A stretch of DNA of 64,000 bases from contig CBINGY010000006.1 in assembly GCA_966250325.1 (NCBI GenBank), positions 68,599 to 132,598 on the forward strand, in the 5' to 3' direction. Below are positions 60,918 to 64,000 of the stretch, in pieces. The position numbers were made by a program, and so were the translations under genes. The notes beneath the pieces were generated by a model. The model was not told where the DNA came from and did no database searches. It saw only the letters and a list, made by a program, of their open reading frames with translations. Position 1 is the first letter of the stretch. Each line of letters begins with the position of its first letter. Source of the DNA: Jiulongibacter sp966250325. GTDB lineage: Bacteria > Bacteroidota > Bacteroidia > Cytophagales > Spirosomataceae.

Positions 60918-62485
60918 TTTAAGAAATAAAAATCTGAAAGTACTAAACCGTCAATTTGTGTGTGCTCAAAAATGTGAATGGCCTCTGCATATCTGCTTAC
61001 CAAAGGTTTCCCGTTCTGATTGAAAGAAGTGTTTAAGAGAACGCCTATGCCTGAATATTTTTCGAATTCTCCCAGCAATTGATAAAGCCAGGGGTTCTGA
61101 TGCTGGGTAACGGTTTGAACGCGTGCGGTACCATCGATATGTGTGATGGATTTCAGTTTTTCTCTCCATTCTTTCTTTACTTTAGGGCAAAAACTCATCC
61201 ATCGGCTTTCGCCGGAGAAATTGAAATACTTTTCTACGTCTTCCAGGCGACAAACTGGTGCGAAAGGTCTGAACCACTCCCGATTTTTTACCTTTTCATT
61301 CAATACCTTTTTCATATCCGGGTGAGTAGGGTTACAAAAGATACTCCTGTTTCCCAAAGCTCGCGGGCCGTGTTCAGATCTTCCACGTACAACTCCTACT
61401 ATCTTCCCATCAGCAAGGTCTTTGGCCAGTCTTGATAGTTCCAGTTCGGTCGCCCGTTTATCCTCTACATGAGTCATTAAAGTATTTGAGTCCAATACTT
61501 CGATGCCCGAATAAGTAACGTCTACCGCTCCACTCGGTTTCATATGATTCAGGATCATCCCTGTAGCTATACCACAGTCGTTTGTATTGGGTGGTACAAA
61601 TACCGGGCGGTCAAATGTTTGCCTAATTCGGGTATTTAATAAGATATTTAGAGCACAGCCACCTACGAGTATGAGCGGCAAATCCTGGTATTCGGTCAGA
61701 AATGGTTTAACCATCTCAAGAAAAACATTTTCAAAGGCAATTTGAGAAGTTTTGGCTATATCCCATGCCATCTGGCCTTCGAACCTGGTGTTGACATCAA
61801 AAACTAAACCAGTTTTTTCACCTAATTCCTGCAAAAATTCCCGGTAATTTCTTCCGTCTGGTTTGCTGCGGTAATACAACTCAAAATAAGGAAGCCAATC
61901 GTTATTCAGGCTTCCGTAAGAACATAAACCCATTATTTTACCCGGGTACACGAGGTTTCCAATACCCAGCGAAAACTCTTTTCGGATATCTTTGAGATAG
62001 TCGCCAAAGCTCATGTAGGGGAAACCTAAATCCAACTCATACTTTTCCAGTAGTCTAATCGTATTTCTGTCTTCGGCTAGGTAGACATTAAAAAATCCGT
62101 CATTTCCTCCTCCATCAAATGATATTATGATAGCATTTTGGTAGTCGGTTTGATAAAATCCGCAAGCGGCGTGGCTATAATGGTGCAAACATTCTACGTA
62201 TTTTTTAGCAGGAATGAAACTTTGATAATGTGTAAATGATTGATTTTCATACGTGTCGGTATTTAGAAAATAACATGTCTCAAATTCTGAAATACTGTAC
62301 TCTTCTTCGATGTATTTAAGAATATGCTTAATAAGGAAATGTTTTGTATGGGAGGGGAGGTATTGCGTATATCCTGCATTTTTACGGGATAAGAATCTCT
62401 CTATTTCAAGTACAACAACAAGACGCCCTTCATCTTCAACCGCTATAGCGGCGTTATGTGAGCCATAAAATGCGATATTGGCCAT
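60914..62485 (-). CDS. NodU/CmcH-family carbamoyltransferase, 523 aa
   Basis: Kae1-like N-terminal domain: SHNAAIAV near residue 9, HHYSHAACGFYQT near 101, and ISFDGGGNDGF near 120. The carbamoyl transfer domain is in the C-terminal half with GRSEHGPRALGNRSI near 372 and EWFRPFAPVC near 407. Members use carbamoyl phosphate to carbamoylate sugars or antibiotics. It sits between two glycosyltransferases, so it most likely decorates a surface glycan. It starts 5 bases after the upstream gene and its stop overlaps the next start in ATGA. Confidence 0.9.
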   Translation of the reverse strand: MANIAFYGSHNAAIAVEDEGRLVVVLEIERFLSRKNAGYTQYLPSHTKHFLIKHILKYIEEEYSISEFETCYFLNTDTYENQSFTHYQSFIPAKKYVECLHHYSHAACGFYQTDYQNAIIISFDGGGNDGFFNVYLAEDRNTIRLLEKYELDLGFPYMSFGDYLKDIRKEFSLGIGNLVYPGKIMGLCSYGSLNNDWLPYFELYYRSKPDGRNYREFLQELGEKTGLVFDVNTRFEGQMAWDIAKTSQIAFENVFLEMVKPFLTEYQDLPLILVGGCALNILLNTRIRQTFDRPVFVPPNTNDCGIATGMILNHMKPSGAVDVTYSGIEVLDSNTLMTHVEDKRATELELSRLAKDLADGKIVGVVRGRSEHGPRALGNRSIFCNPTHPDMKKVLNEKVKNREWFRPFAPVCRLEDVEKYFNFSGESRWMSFCPKVKKEWREKLKSITHIDGTARVQTVTQHQNPWLYQLLGEFEKYSGIGVLLNTSFNQNGKPLVSRYAEAIHIFEHTQIDGLVLSDFYFLK

Positions 62486-62490
62486 ACTAC

Positions 62491-63780
62491 TTATGATAAT
62501 GATCCTTCTATTCTGTCACACCAGCCTTTGGTTGTCGAATACGGCCAGACACGCCATTTGGATGGAACAGGACCGGTATATTTTCTCCAGATATTCAACC
62601 AATCTTCCCGTGTATTGAAAATTTGACTAATCTCTTCTTTATCGGCATCTTTTCGGTAAAGATCATCACCGTTTTCGTCAAGAAAAGCAACCACTAAAAA
62701 ATCGTAATCACTTTCGGGTAAAGAAGACTTATGAATATCAATACAATGTTCAAAAATGGTATAAAAGGAATTTTCGTAATCTTCCAGGGGAGGGTTTGGT
62801 GCTAATTTTCGATCAAGCGTATGTCTCTGAATACCCCTGTCTTTGAATCGTATACCGGCATACTTTTCATATTCTTCAAGCGAACGGTGTCTACCCAATC
62901 CATAGATTCCAAAATCATTGGTAAACGCTTCACCGTCTGTTCCCAGTAACTGCTTCACTCTTTTGTGAGTATACTGATTTGCGGTAGACCAGGTGTGATC
63001 GTCATCCCAATGTTTGGTTCTACCCTTTCTGGTATACTCATGCCAGACAAGTGTTTTATGTGGATGGTATAAATCGTACCCATGCGTAAATGCTCTCACC
63101 GAAATACTAATCTCTTCTCCATGAAAATAAAACGAGGGATCATGTTGAACTTCTTTAGAAAACTCCCCCGAAGTAAAAGCGAAATGTGCTGAATAAAAAC
63201 GTGCGGGAACTGGTTGGGTGAGAGAATTTGCCTGTTCTATAGTGGAGGGCAAAAAGAAGATAATACCCTCTGGAGTGAACCTGTCAAAATCCATTTTCCA
63301 AGGTTCCCTTACACGACCTTCTGGGTCATTTTCAGGGTCAAAGGAAGGTGCGTATGCTGTTAATAATGGCTTTTTGATACCTTGACCTTGAAGGGATTTG
63401 AACATATCAATCAGTTCGGTGTCCCATCCCTTTACAAACCTGTGATGAGAATCCAGCTGCAGCGTATATCTTTCCCCCTTATAATTTTGTTGAACCAGAT
63501 TTCTGGCCCAGCAAACACCTTTTGCCTCCTGATAGGGTATTTTTATAATATGTACTCTTTCGTCTGAGGAGTATTTATCCAGATTATCCCAGATATCTTC
63601 TTCAGAAGTCTGCCAGGCTATTGTTATATGCAAGTTTTCAGGAGTATCTGCTTTTTCAAATAAATCGTCCAGAGTAGGGACTAACTGTGGGTCTCTGTAG
63701 CTTGCAATCTGTACAAAAATTGTATCGTCTTCTTTTATGGATTTTGGTATTGGCTTCCATTCATTATTCATATTCATCAA
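62491..63780 (-). CDS. GlcNAc-transferase-like glycosyltransferase (GT60/PF11397-type), 429 aa
   Basis: Starts at 63780; the first domain carries IFVQIASYRDPQLVPTL near residue 20, TLQLDSHHRF near 105 with the DxH pattern for metal and nucleotide binding, and SFYFHGEEISISVRAFTHGYDLYHP near 225. This is the layout of the UDP-GlcNAc transferase family related to Skp1 glycosyltransferases. The C-terminal 120 residues are a separate domain. It is the first gene of a three-gene glycan operon. Confidence 0.8.
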   Translation of the reverse strand: MMNMNNEWKPIPKSIKEDDTIFVQIASYRDPQLVPTLDDLFEKADTPENLHITIAWQTSEEDIWDNLDKYSSDERVHIIKIPYQEAKGVCWARNLVQQNYKGERYTLQLDSHHRFVKGWDTELIDMFKSLQGQGIKKPLLTAYAPSFDPENDPEGRVREPWKMDFDRFTPEGIIFFLPSTIEQANSLTQPVPARFYSAHFAFTSGEFSKEVQHDPSFYFHGEEISISVRAFTHGYDLYHPHKTLVWHEYTRKGRTKHWDDDHTWSTANQYTHKRVKQLLGTDGEAFTNDFGIYGLGRHRSLEEYEKYAGIRFKDRGIQRHTLDRKLAPNPPLEDYENSFYTIFEHCIDIHKSSLPESDYDFLVVAFLDENGDDLYRKDADKEEISQIFNTREDWLNIWRKYTGPVPSKWRVWPYSTTKGWCDRIEGSLS

Positions 63781-64000
63781 TTTTTCTTCAACTCTCTCCC
63801 AAGTAAACTTCCCTCCCTTCGGTTATTATTTTGAACTGAAGTTAATTTTGGATAACCTTGAAGCAGACCTTTCATTAGTTTTTAGGTTAGTTTGAGCTAA
63901 ATGTTTAATTATCTGATTTGAGGTATCAGGGCCATATAGGGTTACCAGAGACTGTTCATTAAAGTGTGTCTGCTAATTTCGATTAATAATGAGAAAAAAG

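Overview
The window suggests a member of the Bacteroidota (Cytophagales-like, or a close relative; the genus cannot be fixed from this sequence). Signs are the TTTG / TAnnTTTG promoter style, RHS/DUF6443-type wall-associated proteins, T9SS-like C-termini, a LytTR regulator with a membrane N-terminus, a GH3-beta-lactamase fusion and the CbpA/CbpM pair. No rRNA, tRNA or CRISPR array was recognised.

Layout. Bases 1 to about 50512 are an A+T-rich mobile island that continues past the left edge. Bases 50513 to 64000 are ordinary, more G+C-rich host chromosome. The right end of the island lies inside a host molybdopterin oxidoreductase gene, which is cut after codon 139. The last codons of a large serine recombinase (49017-50513) run into the junction. 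Immediately inside this end the island carries an intact, diverged homologue of the gene it broke (48197-48889), so it appears to bring its own replacement.

Island, left to right: a minus-strand block with three small genes, a D12-class adenine methylase and a TraD/HerA-like ATPase (1-3418); a large RHS toxin with immunity gene (3593-8767); an XRE/ImmA-IrrE pair (9982-10883); small genes and a series of related hairpins (11000-13300); HicB/HicA, a HEPN protein, a lipoprotein and a secreted metzincin (13318-17575); an XRE gene between 80-bp direct repeats; a second large serine recombinase with a short leader ORF and an unusual triple-crossing inverted repeat (19651-21662); a helicase and a RelA/SpoT-like protein, probably defence (21813-26348); a NlpC/P60 lipoprotein; a membrane/SinR-like pair; a replication-type cluster (phage O-like protein, HTH protein, RuvC-like protein, candidate DnaA boxes; 29941-32069); a second RHS locus with an extra orphan toxin tip and immunity genes (32237-43278); and a transfer-like operon (44560-48128) whose ATPase ends in a possible nuclease domain. 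No relaxase or full type IV secretion channel is visible, so the island is either a mobilisable or atypical conjugative element, or part of its machinery lies to the left.

Host part: DUF1684 lipid/secreted protein, rhomboid protease, LytTR regulator, DnaJ-type CbpA with CbpM, small membrane proteins, a GH3-serine hydrolase fusion for wall recycling, and a three-gene minus-strand glycan operon (GlcNAc-transferase-like, carbamoyltransferase, HtrL/GT2 fusion). The last gene of this operon appears to be frameshifted in a six-G run.
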